DNA from: Woeseiaceae bacterium
GTDB lineage: Bacteria; Pseudomonadota; Gammaproteobacteria; Steroidobacterales; Woeseiaceae
Assembly (NCBI GenBank): GCA_021773095.1
Contig: JAJFKR010000027.1
Coordinates: forward strand, 111,469 to 175,468
DNA length: 64,000 bases
Direction of reading: 5' to 3'
This document shows positions 27,908 through 37,151 of the stretch, in pieces (positions within the stretch are counted from its first letter, which is position 1; every line of letters begins with the position of its first letter). Made by a program: the position numbers and the translations under genes. The notes beneath the pieces were generated by a model. It ran no database searches. It was not told the origin of the DNA and saw only the letters and a list, made by a program, of their open reading frames with translations.

Positions 27908-28717
27908 GTGGCAGGCAACAGCAAAAACCTGGGACCGATCAGTTTGTCCGTGGCGGTACACATCGGGCTGCTGACCTCGATGTTCGCGGCTTTTGATTTC
28001 GCCCGGCCGATGCCACCGCCCTTGCTGATCCGCGGAACGCTGGTGCAGGAGATTCCGGATACCCCGCCACCGCCAGTTGTCAAAAAAGAGCCCGATCCTG
28101 TCATTGAGGAATCGCCGCCAGAGCCCGACAACAGCGAAGAACTGCGCCGTCAGGCCGAAGAAGAGAAGCGCATCCAGGATGCACTGATCGAAAAAGACAG
28201 ACTCGAGAAAATTCGGCTGCAAAAAGAGGCGGACCGCAAGAAAAAAGAGCGCGAGGAAGCAGACCGCAAAAAGAGGGCAGAGCAGCGCAAAGAGCGTGAG
28301 CGGCGGGATGCTGAGCGCAAGCGTCAGGAAGATATCCAGAGGCAGCGCGATGAGAATGAGCGTATTCGTAAGGAACTTGAGGCTGAAGATCGTCAGACGG
28401 AGATTGATGCGGAGGCTACCCGGCTGGCAGCGGTTGATTCCGGTGAATTGGCCGTGTATATGACATTGATTCGGCAAAAGGTCGAACGTAACTGGAACGC
28501 ACCAGCGAGTGCGGGCGCCGAATTGAAGTGTTCGGTGCGCGTGCGTCAGGCCCGCGGTGGCGATGTTATCGGGGTAACAATCCTTTCCTGCAATGGCGAT
28601 GATGCCGTCAGACGATCGGTTGAAGCGGCCATTTATAGTTCCTCACCACTGCCGGAACCTTCTGATCCGAGTCTGTTCGATAGAAACATCTTGCTAAACT
28701 TAAGTATTCGTCAATAA
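27908..28717 (+). CDS. tolA: Tol-Pal linker protein TolA
   Basis: 269 residues from GTG 27908. One membrane anchor (SLSVAVHIGLLTSMFAAF) is followed by a Pro-rich stretch (PPPPVVKKEPDPVIEESPPEP) and a long Lys/Arg/Glu coiled coil (residues about 75-170). The C-terminal globular domain (YMTLIRQKVERNWNAPAS... CSVRVRQ) reaches the outer membrane and binds TolB and Pal. The coiled coil is shorter than in E. coli TolA (421 residues), as in many other gammaproteobacteria. Confidence 0.95.
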   Translation: MAGNSKNLGPISLSVAVHIGLLTSMFAAFDFARPMPPPLLIRGTLVQEIPDTPPPPVVKKEPDPVIEESPPEPDNSEELRRQAEEEKRIQDALIEKDRLEKIRLQKEADRKKKEREEADRKKRAEQRKERERRDAERKRQEDIQRQRDENERIRKELEAEDRQTEIDAEATRLAAVDSGELAVYMTLIRQKVERNWNAPASAGAELKCSVRVRQARGGDVIGVTILSCNGDDAVRRSVEAAIYSSSPLPEPSDPSLFDRNILLNLSIRQ

Positions 28718-28744
28718 GACTGATATTAAGACTAAGAGGCTAAC

Positions 28745-30043
28745 GTGCTGAAGACTTTCACCAGATTACTGATTCCCCTGACACTGCTTTGCATTCAGGC
28801 GAACGCGGAGCTTGTTATCGATGTACAGGGCGTCGCCAAGCCAACCCCGGTCGCAATCGTGCCGTTCGGATGGGAGGGTCAGGCGCCCGACATGCCCCTC
28901 GACATAGCGGCTGTTATTACGTCGGATCTGAAGCGCAGCGGACGATTCGCGCCGATCGACGAGTCGAAAATGCTGCAAAAGCCGACGGATGGCTCGGACG
29001 TCGATTTTCAGGACTGGGGTTTTGTGGGCGTTGAAGCGGTAGTGGTCGGCAAAGTCATTCAATCGGGTGCTAACGCCTACACACTGCAATTTCAGTTATT
29101 CGATACCTTCGGACGCCGCCAGCTGATTGGCTACCGTATGCCAGCCAGCCGTGGAACGATGCGCGGTGCAGCGCACCGGGCAGCCGACATGATTTATGAG
29201 AAGTTGACCGGCATCAAAGGCGTATTTGGCACCAAAGTCGCCTACGTGACGGCCTTGCAGCAGGGTAAGGAACGGCTCTATTCGCTGATCGTCTCGGATC
29301 AGGACGGCGAAAACGAACACAAGATAATGGAAAGCAAAGATCCGATTATGTCGCCGGCCTGGTCACCCGACAGCCGGCAGCTCGCGTACGTGTCGTTTGA
29401 GGGCTCCAAGTCGGCCATTTTCGTACAGACGCTACGTTCTGGAAACCGCTTCCAGGTCTCCGGCAATCCGGGTATTAATGGCGCCCCCGCATTTTCTCCC
29501 GATGGCCGCAAACTGGTGGTTACTCTGGGCGGAGTCAACGGCAACCCGGATATCTACGTGCTGGACATTACATCACGCCAGACAAAGCGACTGACGACAC
29601 ATCGCGCGATTGATACCGAAGGCACGTGGTCGCCGGACGGCCGTTACATTTACTTTACGTCTGATCGTAGCGGCGGTCCACAGATCTACCGAATATCCGC
29701 AAATGGTGGCACACCCGAGCGCATTACCTTTGAAGGGAGTTATAATGCGCGACCCCGGTTGTCGCCCGACGGCACCCGGCTGGCGATGGTGCATAACGAT
29801 CGCGGTAACTTCCGCATTGCGGTAATGAATATTGCACGTAAGGACCTGTTGGTGTTGTCGTCCGGCCAACAGGATGAGTCACCCAGTTTCGCGCCGAATA
29901 GCGATATCCTGATCTATGCGACACGGCAGCGCGGTAACGGGGTACTTGAGACTGTTTCAGCCGATGGGCTGATACGGCAAAAGATGGCGTCAGGAAGAGG
30001 AGATGTACGTGAGCCGGTATGGTCACCGTTCCCAAGGTTTTAG
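28745..30043 (+). CDS. tolB: Tol-Pal beta-propeller protein TolB
   Basis: 432 residues from GTG 28745. A Sec signal peptide is followed by the N-terminal domain (PTPVAIVPFGWEG) and six-bladed propeller repeats with the SPDG-type core (WSPDSRQLAYVS, FSPDGRKLVV, WSPDGRYIYFTSDRSGGPQIY, LSPDGTRLAMV). It is periplasmic and couples Pal to TolA. It lies 27 bp after tolA. Confidence 0.97.
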   Translation: MLKTFTRLLIPLTLLCIQANAELVIDVQGVAKPTPVAIVPFGWEGQAPDMPLDIAAVITSDLKRSGRFAPIDESKMLQKPTDGSDVDFQDWGFVGVEAVVVGKVIQSGANAYTLQFQLFDTFGRRQLIGYRMPASRGTMRGAAHRAADMIYEKLTGIKGVFGTKVAYVTALQQGKERLYSLIVSDQDGENEHKIMESKDPIMSPAWSPDSRQLAYVSFEGSKSAIFVQTLRSGNRFQVSGNPGINGAPAFSPDGRKLVVTLGGVNGNPDIYVLDITSRQTKRLTTHRAIDTEGTWSPDGRYIYFTSDRSGGPQIYRISANGGTPERITFEGSYNARPRLSPDGTRLAMVHNDRGNFRIAVMNIARKDLLVLSSGQQDESPSFAPNSDILIYATRQRGNGVLETVSADGLIRQKMASGRGDVREPVWSPFPRF

Positions 30044-30099
30044 AGTTATATTTTACTTTAAGTAATATTTGTTAGTTATTAAGAATTAAGGATTTATTT
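30044..30099 (+). other. AT-rich leader between tolB and pal
   Basis: These 56 bases are about 80 percent A+T while both flanking genes are GC-rich. They contain ACTTTAAGTAA and AGTTATTAAGAATTAAGG; AAGGA at 30088-30092 serves as the pal ribosome binding site. This could hold a pal-specific promoter or an unstructured translation enhancer giving the high Pal level needed. No -35/-10 pair stands out clearly. Confidence 0.4.
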
Positions 30100-30615
30100 A
30101 TGTCATATTTCAAAATATTTGCGATCGCTCTGTTGAGTGTTTTCCTGGTGGCTTGTCAGGGGAATACGATTCCGGATCCGGAACCAACGGATACCACTTA
30201 CGGTAGTGACGATGGTGCCGATACGTCCGGTACCGGCGGTGATGGCCTGGGTGCTGGCGAGTTTTTCGACGATACGGTTGAAGCGCTCGGCACCGTTATT
30301 TACTTCGATTTCGATTCATCGGAGGTTCGCGCGCAGGATCAGGACCTGGTGGCAGGTCATGCGATCCAGCTGAACGACAACTCCTTTGCCAATGTACGAC
30401 TTGAAGGTCACGCTGATGAACGGGGTTCTCGCGAATACAATATCGGCCTCGGTGAACGACGCGCACAGGCTGTTCGCCAGATGCTCATGATTCAGGGTGT
30501 CAAAGCGTCGCAGATTCAGACTGTCAGTTTTGGTGAGGAACGTGCGGTTGCACTGGGTAGCTCAGAGAGCGACTACGCGCAAAACCGGCGTGTTGAGATC
30601 AAGTACACCAATTAG
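30100..30615 (+). CDS. pal: Peptidoglycan-associated lipoprotein Pal
   Basis: 171 residues. The lipobox LVAC puts the acylated Cys at residue 19. A flexible Gly/Asp/Thr-rich segment leads to the OmpA-like domain (VIYFDFDSSEVRAQD, LEGHADERGSREYNIGLGERRA, NRRVEIKY) that binds diaminopimelate in peptidoglycan. It anchors the outer membrane to the wall and is recycled by TolA/TolB. Confidence 0.97.
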   Translation: MSYFKIFAIALLSVFLVACQGNTIPDPEPTDTTYGSDDGADTSGTGGDGLGAGEFFDDTVEALGTVIYFDFDSSEVRAQDQDLVAGHAIQLNDNSFANVRLEGHADERGSREYNIGLGERRAQAVRQMLMIQGVKASQIQTVSFGEERAVALGSSESDYAQNRRVEIKYTN

Positions 30616-30622
30616 CGGATTG

Positions 30623-31399
30623 ATGTCGCCAACGATGAAAAGATCGCTACTCATAGTGGCGACCGTGCTGTTTGCGGTCGGTTGCACGTTGATGCCACCA
30701 GCGGATGACCCGGTGCTGGTCAAGCTGACGGAGCTTGAGCGACGGTTGCAGAACATCGAACGGGTGGTGCAGAACCAGAGCCTGGTCAAATTGACCCAGC
30801 AAGTCGGCGCGGTCGAACGGCGTGGCGATGAAATGCATGGCCGAGTGGAAGAACTGGAGCACAGCTCAAAAAGTACGTCGGATAGACAGCGGCAGCTCTA
30901 TGTGGATCTTGATACGCGTATTCAGGAGCTGGAGGCGTCCATTCAGGCACGCAATTCAGTCAATGTCATGGATGGCGGTACTCTGGCGCCGGGCCAGTTG
31001 CCCGTGCCGGGTGGTTCGGACCGGAACAACTATCAAGCGGCATTTGAGCTGCTTAAGGAACAACGTTACCAGCCTGCGGCATCGGCATTTCAGCAGTTTT
31101 TGGTGACGTTTCCGGATAGCGAACTCGCCGACAACGCTCAGTACTGGCTGGCCGAGTCGCACTACGTAACGCAGCAGTTTGATCAGGCGCTGGGCGAATT
31201 CGAAGCCGTCATCGATACGTTTCCGACATCGAGAAAGGTTCCGGATGCCCTGTTGAAGATGGGGTATTGCAACTACGAGTTACGAAGGTGGGATGCTGCA
31301 CGAGGTGCGCTCGACCGCGTACGCAAGGATTATCCCGAAACCACGGCTGCGCGTTTGGCGGGCCAAAGATTGCAGCGTATGGAGGATGATGGCGTCTAG
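30623..31399 (+). CDS. cpoB: Cell division coordinator CpoB (YbgF)
   Basis: About 258 residues from ATG 30623 (or 254 from ATG 30635, which starts the signal sequence MKRSLLIVATVLFAVGC directly). The signal ends in VGC, which looks like a lipobox, although E. coli CpoB is not lipidated. An N-terminal coiled coil (LERRLQNIERVVQNQSLVKL) gives trimerisation; three TPRs (NYQAAFELLKEQRYQPAASAF and following) form the C-terminal part. It links Tol-Pal to PBP1B in septal wall synthesis. Last gene of the Tol-Pal block. Confidence 0.92.
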   Translation: MSPTMKRSLLIVATVLFAVGCTLMPPADDPVLVKLTELERRLQNIERVVQNQSLVKLTQQVGAVERRGDEMHGRVEELEHSSKSTSDRQRQLYVDLDTRIQELEASIQARNSVNVMDGGTLAPGQLPVPGGSDRNNYQAAFELLKEQRYQPAASAFQQFLVTFPDSELADNAQYWLAESHYVTQQFDQALGEFEAVIDTFPTSRKVPDALLKMGYCNYELRRWDAARGALDRVRKDYPETTAARLAGQRLQRMEDDGV

Positions 31400-31430
31400 A
31401 TGTACTGGCCACCGCAGCGCCAAAATGCGT

Positions 31431-31458
31431 TTGTAATTTAGAGATTATCGGGTATCAT
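31431..31458 (+). promoter_or_regulatory. Promoter of tRNA-Lys
   Basis: TTGTAA (31431-31436) and TATCAT (31453-31458) are 16 bp apart, followed by a GC-rich discriminator (GCCGCC) as in stringently controlled stable-RNA promoters. The leader then holds a small hairpin, GGTGGCA with TGCCACC (31473-31490), ahead of the tRNA. Confidence 0.6.
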
Positions 31459-31502
31459 GCCGCCGGCATTCTGGTGGCATCCCTGCCACCCAGCACCCAG
31501 AT

Positions 31503-31577
31503 GGGGCGTTAGCTCAGAGGTAGAGCATTCGGCTTTTAACCGACCGGTCGTAGGTTCGATCCCTACACGCCCCACCA
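31503..31577 (+). tRNA. tRNA-Lys (anticodon TTT)
   Basis: 75 bases with a perfect seven-base acceptor stem (GGGGCGT with ACGCCCC), D arm GCTC-AGAGGTA-GAGC, anticodon loop CTTTTAA with TTT at 31535-31537, T arm GTAGG-TTCGATC-CCTAC, and an encoded CCA end at 31575-31577. The outermost anticodon-stem pair is a U-C mismatch. A tRNA-Lys downstream of pal/cpoB is a common gammaproteobacterial order. Confidence 0.97.
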
Positions 31578-31720
31578 TTTTTCACTTCCAGGCGGCCTGA
31601 ACGACGCTAGCTCGGCGTTGCAAGAAGGCAAAAAATGCTCATGTACGCGCTTGTACACTCCGCGTTTTTGCCTTCTCGCGCCTTGATCTAACGTCGTTCA
31701 GGCCGCCTGGAAGCGAAAAA
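31578..31720. repeat. 143-bp nested inverted repeat directly after tRNA-Lys, MITE-like or structured RNA
   Basis: The outer arms are 29 bp (31578-31606 and 31692-31720) with one mismatch, reading inward CTTCCAGGCGGCCTGAACGA. An inner pair of 11 bp, GAAGGCAAAAA (31624-31634) and TTTTTGCCTTC (31665-31675), encloses a TGTAC/GTACA mini-hairpin. The left arm starts at the base after the tRNA CCA, so on the tRNA transcript it would fold immediately and could terminate or help process it. No coding capacity is seen. Similar 'CTCATGTAC...GTACACTCCGC' elements are, as I recall, recurrent in gammaproteobacterial intergenic regions. Confidence 0.8.
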
Positions 31721-31829
31721 GTACACTGGTAAACTCTGTGTCGTAACTGGTTTCTTATAAAACAGGCGACGGCGTCTTAAAGTGCCGTTATTATTCACGC
31801 TTTTGGGCTCCGGGCAGTTTTGAAACGTC

Positions 31830-34313
31830 GTGAATAATCGTTGGAAAATCCATAAGTTTGGTGGCAGCAGTCTTGCGGATGCGGCTTGTTTTCGCCGTGT
31901 TGCCGGGATTCTTCTGGCGTTTGACGACAGTCGAACGGGCGTCGTTGTTTCTGCCATGGGTGGTATGACCGATGCGCTGATTGATTTGGCTGTTCTCGCC
32001 GAGCAGGATGACGCCGGTTTTGCGCCTGCATTGCACGTGATCGGTGAACGGTATTCCGCGGCCGCCAGCGACCTGCTCAAAGGCGAAATTCTGGTTAGAA
32101 TTCTGGACGAATGGCGCAAGGATTCTGATGACGTAATTGACGTACTCAAAGCCATAGCACTTGTGAAGTCGGCACCGCAGCGTAGCCGTGACGTTGTTGC
32201 TGGCTACGGTGAGATATGGTCTGCGCGCTTATTGGCGGCTCTCCTGGAACAGGAAGCCCCACAACGTGGCGGGACCTGGATCGACGCACGTGACGTTGTG
32301 ACTGTTCGTGATACGGAGCTTGGCCCCACCGTGTTGTGGGAAGCATCACAAACGAAGATTGATAAGGTTCTGCCGGCAGGATTCGAGGGTATTTTTGTCT
32401 TTACGGGCTTTATCGCGGTTGATGAAGAAGGACTGCAAATGACCCTCGGTCGCAATGGTAGCGACCATTCAGCAGCCATTTTGGCTGCGCTCACAAAGGC
32501 ATCCGAGCTCAGCATCTGGACTGACGTCAACGGCGTAATGAGTGCTGATCCGAATCGAGTTCCAGAGGCACAGGTCATCGACCGATTGTCCTATAGTGAA
32601 GCCATGGAACTGGCTTATTTCGGAGCCAATGTCATCCATCCACAGACACTCGGGCCGGCGGTCGAAAACGACATACCGGTCATCATTCGCAGTAGTCTTG
32701 ACCCGTCTCACCCGGGCAGCCGAATTGAGGCGAAGACGGCCCGTGCCAATAACATCAAGGGCATCACGGCTATCGGTGGAATGGCGCTGCTGAACCTCGA
32801 AGGGTCCGGCATGATCGGCGTGCCGGGTACAGCCGATCGCCTGTTCGCGTCATTGAAAAGCGCCGGAGTCTCGGTAACCCTGATTTCGCAGGCGAGTTCT
32901 GAACATTCCATCTGCATAGCGGTGCCACAGGAACTTGCCGAACGTGCCCGCACAGTGGTCCGCGAGGCATTTGCGGAGGAGTTGGAAAGTGGCCAAATCC
33001 AGAGCGTCGACGTTAGCGGCGAACAGAGCATCGTCGCTGTCGTTGGCGACGGTATGGCGGGAACGCCGGGTATCGCGGCACGGTTTCTAGGCACTCTTGG
33101 ACGCGCTGGTGTCAATATTCGCGCGATAGCACAGGGTTCATCTGAAAGGAATATCTCGGCCGTTGTTGATTCCGAAGAGGCGACGAAAGCGCTGCGGGCA
33201 GCACACTCCGGTTTCTACCTGTCGGCCAAGACAATCTCCATAGGACTGATAGGACCGGGAACCGTGGGTGCCGCTCTGCTCCGACAAATCGAAAAGCAGG
33301 GTGAAAAGTTATCGAAACAATTCAATCTTGATTTACGTGTTAGGGCGATTTCTCGATCCCGCAAAATGTTGCTCGCTGACCGGCGTATCGAAATCGCGGA
33401 CTGGCAGGAAGAGTTTGAGTCGTCCGCCGTGGACGCTGACCTCGATACGTTTGTAAGCCATCTAAAACCTGACCATCTGCCTCATGCGGTCATTATCGAT
33501 TGCACGGCCAGTGATCAGATATCATCAAAATATGCGGACTGGCTCGCGCAGGGTACTCACGTCATTACTCCCAATAAGAAGGCGTTCAGCAGCTCGTACA
33601 AGGCCTACCAGGCATTGCAGAATGCGGCCGATGCAGGTAGCTCTCACTATTTTTACGAAACAACTGTGGGAGCCGCTCTACCGGTCATCACGACATTGTG
33701 CGATCTCATTCATACGGGCGATGAGGTTCGCTCGATCAGCGGGATATTCTCCGGCACGCTGGCGTATCTCTTCAATGTCTACGACGGCACAACACCGTTC
33801 TCTGAGATCGTTCGTGTCGCAAAAGACAGTGGCTATACAGAGCCGGATCCTCGCGATGATCTGTCAGGAATGGATGTCGCCCGAAAATTGACAATTCTCG
33901 CACGTGAGCTCGGGCTGGAAATCGAGATCGGCGATTTTCCGGTTACGAACCTCGTACCGGAAGCATTGCGCGATTGCTCTATTGATGAGTTCTTGGAAAA
34001 GCTTCCGGAGTACGACGATGAGATGGAGTCGCTTTACCAGAAGGCAGCTGGCGAGAACAAACAGCTTCGCTACGTCGCGAATCTGGATGCAAAAGGCAAT
34101 GCGTCGGTTGGTTTGGAACCGGTCGACGTCGACCACCCGTTCTGCAATATTAATCTCACCGACAACATCGTGCAGTTTGAGACTGAGCGGTATTCTGACA
34201 ATCCCCTGGTCATACAGGGCCCGGGTGCCGGTCCGGAGGTTACGGCTGCCGGTGTATTTGCAGATCTGCTTCGACTTGCAAACTTCCTGAGTACCGGTGA
34301 AGGATATGTCTGA
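31830..34313 (+). CDS. thrA: Bifunctional aspartokinase/homoserine dehydrogenase
   Basis: 827 residues, a fusion of aspartokinase (HKFGGSSLADA at the N-terminus, GRNGSDHSAAILAAL, two ACT domains including SVTLISQASSEHSICIAV and VNIRAIAQGSSERNISAV) and NAD(P)-dependent homoserine dehydrogenase (GLIGPGTVGAALLRQI, TPNKKAF, GIFSGTLAYLFN, YTEPDPRDDLSGMDVARKL). It catalyses the first and third steps from aspartate towards threonine. The start is GTG 31830 with little Shine-Dalgarno support. No threonine/isoleucine-rich leader peptide is seen in the 109 bp between the hairpin element and the gene. The stop overlaps thrB by eight bases. Confidence 0.96.
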   Translation: MNNRWKIHKFGGSSLADAACFRRVAGILLAFDDSRTGVVVSAMGGMTDALIDLAVLAEQDDAGFAPALHVIGERYSAAASDLLKGEILVRILDEWRKDSDDVIDVLKAIALVKSAPQRSRDVVAGYGEIWSARLLAALLEQEAPQRGGTWIDARDVVTVRDTELGPTVLWEASQTKIDKVLPAGFEGIFVFTGFIAVDEEGLQMTLGRNGSDHSAAILAALTKASELSIWTDVNGVMSADPNRVPEAQVIDRLSYSEAMELAYFGANVIHPQTLGPAVENDIPVIIRSSLDPSHPGSRIEAKTARANNIKGITAIGGMALLNLEGSGMIGVPGTADRLFASLKSAGVSVTLISQASSEHSICIAVPQELAERARTVVREAFAEELESGQIQSVDVSGEQSIVAVVGDGMAGTPGIAARFLGTLGRAGVNIRAIAQGSSERNISAVVDSEEATKALRAAHSGFYLSAKTISIGLIGPGTVGAALLRQIEKQGEKLSKQFNLDLRVRAISRSRKMLLADRRIEIADWQEEFESSAVDADLDTFVSHLKPDHLPHAVIIDCTASDQISSKYADWLAQGTHVITPNKKAFSSSYKAYQALQNAADAGSSHYFYETTVGAALPVITTLCDLIHTGDEVRSISGIFSGTLAYLFNVYDGTTPFSEIVRVAKDSGYTEPDPRDDLSGMDVARKLTILARELGLEIEIGDFPVTNLVPEALRDCSIDEFLEKLPEYDDEMESLYQKAAGENKQLRYVANLDAKGNASVGLEPVDVDHPFCNINLTDNIVQFETERYSDNPLVIQGPGAGPEVTAAGVFADLLRLANFLSTGEGYV

Positions 34314-35253
34314 TTTCATAACTGCGTTTGCACCGGCCTCGATCGGTAATGTCGGCGTTGGCTTCGACATGTTGGGGCTTGCGTTGTCGGGTGCTGGTGA
34401 TCGTGTTCTGGCCCGGCGCACCGATGGTGACCGAGTGATCGTTATCGAAGTACGTGGCCTGGATGGCGAGATTCACCCCTACCTGTCCACTAATGCTGAC
34501 GAAAATACGGCGTCAATCGCTGCACAGGCTTTGTGGAATGTGCATGGTGACGGCGGTGGCGTCGAACTCAAAGTTCATAAAGGAATTCCACTGCAGTCGG
34601 GCATGGGCAGTTCCGCCGCGTCGGCCGTCGCAGCCACCGTTGCGGCCAATGCCTTGCTGGCGTCACCGCTGGAAATCGACGCGCTGCTGCCCTTTGCGCT
34701 GGAAGGCGAAAAATACGCCAGTGGCGGCATGCATACTGATAACGTCGCACCCAGCTTGTTCGGCGGCCTGGTCCTTTGCCCTGAAGTGTTGCTGCCAGAA
34801 TTTATTCGACTGCCAACGCCCGCGGGAGTGAGCACCGTCTTGCTACATCCGGAATTGCAGGTCAATACGGCAGAAGCGCGTCGTGCATTGCCGAAATCTC
34901 TGCCACTGAAGCTCTGGCTGGAGCAGCAGGGGTTGTTGGCCGGATTCGTCCATGCCTGTAATAGCGACGATATTGGCTTGATTGGCAAGACGCTGCACGA
35001 TGTGGTCGTCGAGCCGCATCGTAAGGGCAATGTTGCCTGTTTCGACGACGTTGTCGCTGCGGCCCGGAAGGCCGGCGCATTGGGTTGTACGCTGTCTGGC
35101 AGCGGTCCAAGTATTTTTGCTCTTTGCAAAGACGGCGATGCTCGAAATGTCGCGAGCGCCATGGAACAGGCATGCAGGGCACAAGGCATCAGCTGCCAGT
35201 CATGGGTCAGTTCAATGAACGCGCGGGGTGCGTTTGTCGAGGACCCGGCGTGA
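34306..35253 (+). CDS. thrB: Homoserine kinase
   Basis: 315 residues from ATG 34306, with AAGGA immediately upstream inside the end of thrA. A GHMP kinase: FAPASIGNVGVGFDMLG at the N-terminus, the phosphate loop PLQSGMGSSAASAVAA near residue 100, and GCTLSGSGPSIFALCKDG at the C-terminal motif 3. It phosphorylates homoserine. The TGA overlaps the thrC GTG. Confidence 0.96.
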   Translation: MSDFITAFAPASIGNVGVGFDMLGLALSGAGDRVLARRTDGDRVIVIEVRGLDGEIHPYLSTNADENTASIAAQALWNVHGDGGGVELKVHKGIPLQSGMGSSAASAVAATVAANALLASPLEIDALLPFALEGEKYASGGMHTDNVAPSLFGGLVLCPEVLLPEFIRLPTPAGVSTVLLHPELQVNTAEARRALPKSLPLKLWLEQQGLLAGFVHACNSDDIGLIGKTLHDVVVEPHRKGNVACFDDVVAAARKAGALGCTLSGSGPSIFALCKDGDARNVASAMEQACRAQGISCQSWVSSMNARGAFVEDPA

Positions 35254-36554
35254 ATTATTTCAGTACGCGCGGTGCCGGGCCGGTCCGTCTTGACGAGGCG
35301 CTTCGCTCAGGCATTGCAGTTGATGGTGGTCTGTTCTTACCGGAACGCTTACCAGCCTTCAGCATCGCGGATTTTGATTCGGTTGAGTCGATTCCCGAAG
35401 TCGCTACAGTCTTGCTGCGCCCCTTTTTTGCCGGTTCTGCACTGGCCGGAGATATTGAGGAAATACTGGCAGAGACTTTCAGCTTTGAGATACCGACAAC
35501 AGAATTGCCGGTCGACGGAAAAAAGTTGTCAATGCTCGAGCTGTATCACGGTCCGACGGCGGCGTTCAAAGACGTTGGCGCAGGATTCCTGGCCGCTTGT
35601 TTGTCCAGGCTTGAAGGTGATGTTGACGCGCCCCTGATCATACTGGTGGCTACGTCGGGCGACACCGGCGGGGCGGTCGCTGCGGCGTTCGATAAGCGGC
35701 CAGGTATGCGGGTCGTGGTCTTGTTTCCTGATGGACGAGTTTCAGCGCGCCAGGAGCACCAGCTGTGCTGCTGGAGCGACAACGTATTGTCACTAAAAGT
35801 ACGCGGTGCATTCGACGACTGCCAGGCCCTTGTTAAGGCCGCGATGGCCGATAAGAGTTTATCCGCGATGCATCGATTCAGTTCGGCAAACAGCATCAAC
35901 ATCGGCCGTTTGCTGCCGCAAAGCACGTATTACGCTGCGGCGAGTTTGCGCCACTACCGGCGCACGGGTAACAAACCGGGCTTCATCATTCCCACAGGTA
36001 ATCTCGGCAATGCCTCTGCGTGCATCGTAGCGCGTGAGATGGGCCTGCCAATTGGGCCGGTCATTCTTGCGACCAACGCGAATAAAACGATCGCCGATTA
36101 CTTTGAGTCGCTTGAGTGGTTGCCACGTGCCAGTTTGCAAACGCTGGCCTCGGCAATGGATGTCGGCAATCCAAGCAATATGGAACGCCTGCGAAAGCTG
36201 ATCGGTGAGGCTGATGTACTCCGCGAGCAGCTGGGTGTGGCAAGCGCGAGTGACGACGAGATAAAGACAGCGATACGCCAGGACTTTGCGGAATTCGGAT
36301 TCGCAACCTGTCCGCACACAGCCACCGCGACCCACACGTGGCGGCAGCTGGATTCCGGGCTGAAAGATCAATACGACTGGATACTTGTAGCGACGGCACA
36401 TCCCGCCAAATTTGAGACAATTGTTGAACCGCTGATCGGCGAGCCTGTACTGCTGCCACCGGAAATGGAAGAGCTTTTGTCGCGCCCGTCGCGATCTGTT
36501 TCGATAGAGCCGGAGCTGACTGCGCTTGCCGCTGCCTTGGAAGACGTAGGATAA
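35250..36554 (+). CDS. thrC: Threonine synthase
   Basis: 434 residues from GTG 35250 (GTGA overlap with thrB); a longer frame exists but is antisense-like and would run through thrB. The PLP lysine is Lys107 in HGPTAAFKDVGAGFL; the phosphate-binding block is ATSGDTGGAVAAAF, and PTGNLGNASACIVAREMGLP is conserved. It converts phosphohomoserine to threonine and completes a contiguous thrABC operon. Confidence 0.96.
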   Translation: MNYFSTRGAGPVRLDEALRSGIAVDGGLFLPERLPAFSIADFDSVESIPEVATVLLRPFFAGSALAGDIEEILAETFSFEIPTTELPVDGKKLSMLELYHGPTAAFKDVGAGFLAACLSRLEGDVDAPLIILVATSGDTGGAVAAAFDKRPGMRVVVLFPDGRVSARQEHQLCCWSDNVLSLKVRGAFDDCQALVKAAMADKSLSAMHRFSSANSINIGRLLPQSTYYAAASLRHYRRTGNKPGFIIPTGNLGNASACIVAREMGLPIGPVILATNANKTIADYFESLEWLPRASLQTLASAMDVGNPSNMERLRKLIGEADVLREQLGVASASDDEIKTAIRQDFAEFGFATCPHTATATHTWRQLDSGLKDQYDWILVATAHPAKFETIVEPLIGEPVLLPPEMEELLSRPSRSVSIEPELTALAAALEDVG

Positions 36555-36563
36555 TCCGAATCC

Positions 36564-37145
36564 ATGACTGAGTTCCTTCAGATATCTGATAATCCCTGGA
36601 TGCTGCCGCTGCTTGCGTTTGCTTTGCTGCTGGTCGCCGGGCTCGCCTATTTGATATTGCGACGCAAGAGTGGCGGACTGGAAGGGGCGCTGGCAGACAT
36701 CAGTTTCGATCGCATCGAGCGCCTGGTTATTCCGAGTGCAGATGAGGGAGAGATTCTGATCGACTATCTGATGCTAACCTCAAAAGGGCTGTTGATTCTT
36801 GAGGTCAAGGATAATCAGGGAACGGTATTTGGCGGCGACAAGTTGCAGGACTGGACCGTTATTAACGACAAACGTCGTTACACGTTCTCGAACCCACAAC
36901 CCGCGCTGTACGATCGTATCGCGGCGGTCCGTCAAATCGTGCGCGAAGTCCCGGTATCGGGACGGATTCTGTTCCTGGATGGCGCTGATTTCACCAAGGG
37001 TGTGCCCGATATGGTGACTGATTGCGCAAATCTCGTGGTTGATTTCGGTGAACCCGACAAGAATGCGGCGAAATTCAAGATTGAGGCATTCAAGCCGCAC
37101 TGGGAACTGATTCACAAGGCGGCGCTGGGCAGCAGTGCTGCATAG
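36564..37145 (+). CDS. NERD-domain membrane protein (putative nuclease-related)
   Basis: 193 residues. A membrane anchor at 10-32 (PWMLPLLAFALLLVAGLAYLI) is followed by a NERD-type domain: ILIDYLMLTSKGLLILEVKDNQG with the E-V-K core of PD-(D/E)xK nucleases, then WTVINDKRRYTFSNP. Role unknown; related proteins have been proposed to process nucleic acids. It is nine bases after thrC and six before the macrodomain gene, so probably co-transcribed with them. Confidence 0.8.
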   Translation: MTEFLQISDNPWMLPLLAFALLLVAGLAYLILRRKSGGLEGALADISFDRIERLVIPSADEGEILIDYLMLTSKGLLILEVKDNQGTVFGGDKLQDWTVINDKRRYTFSNPQPALYDRIAAVRQIVREVPVSGRILFLDGADFTKGVPDMVTDCANLVVDFGEPDKNAAKFKIEAFKPHWELIHKAALGSSAA

Positions 37146-37151
37146 GCGCGC

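Noticed and set aside
31721..31829. Threonine operon leader peptide/attenuator
   Set aside because: No short frame with Thr/Ile codon runs and no terminator-type hairpin with T-run was found before thrA.
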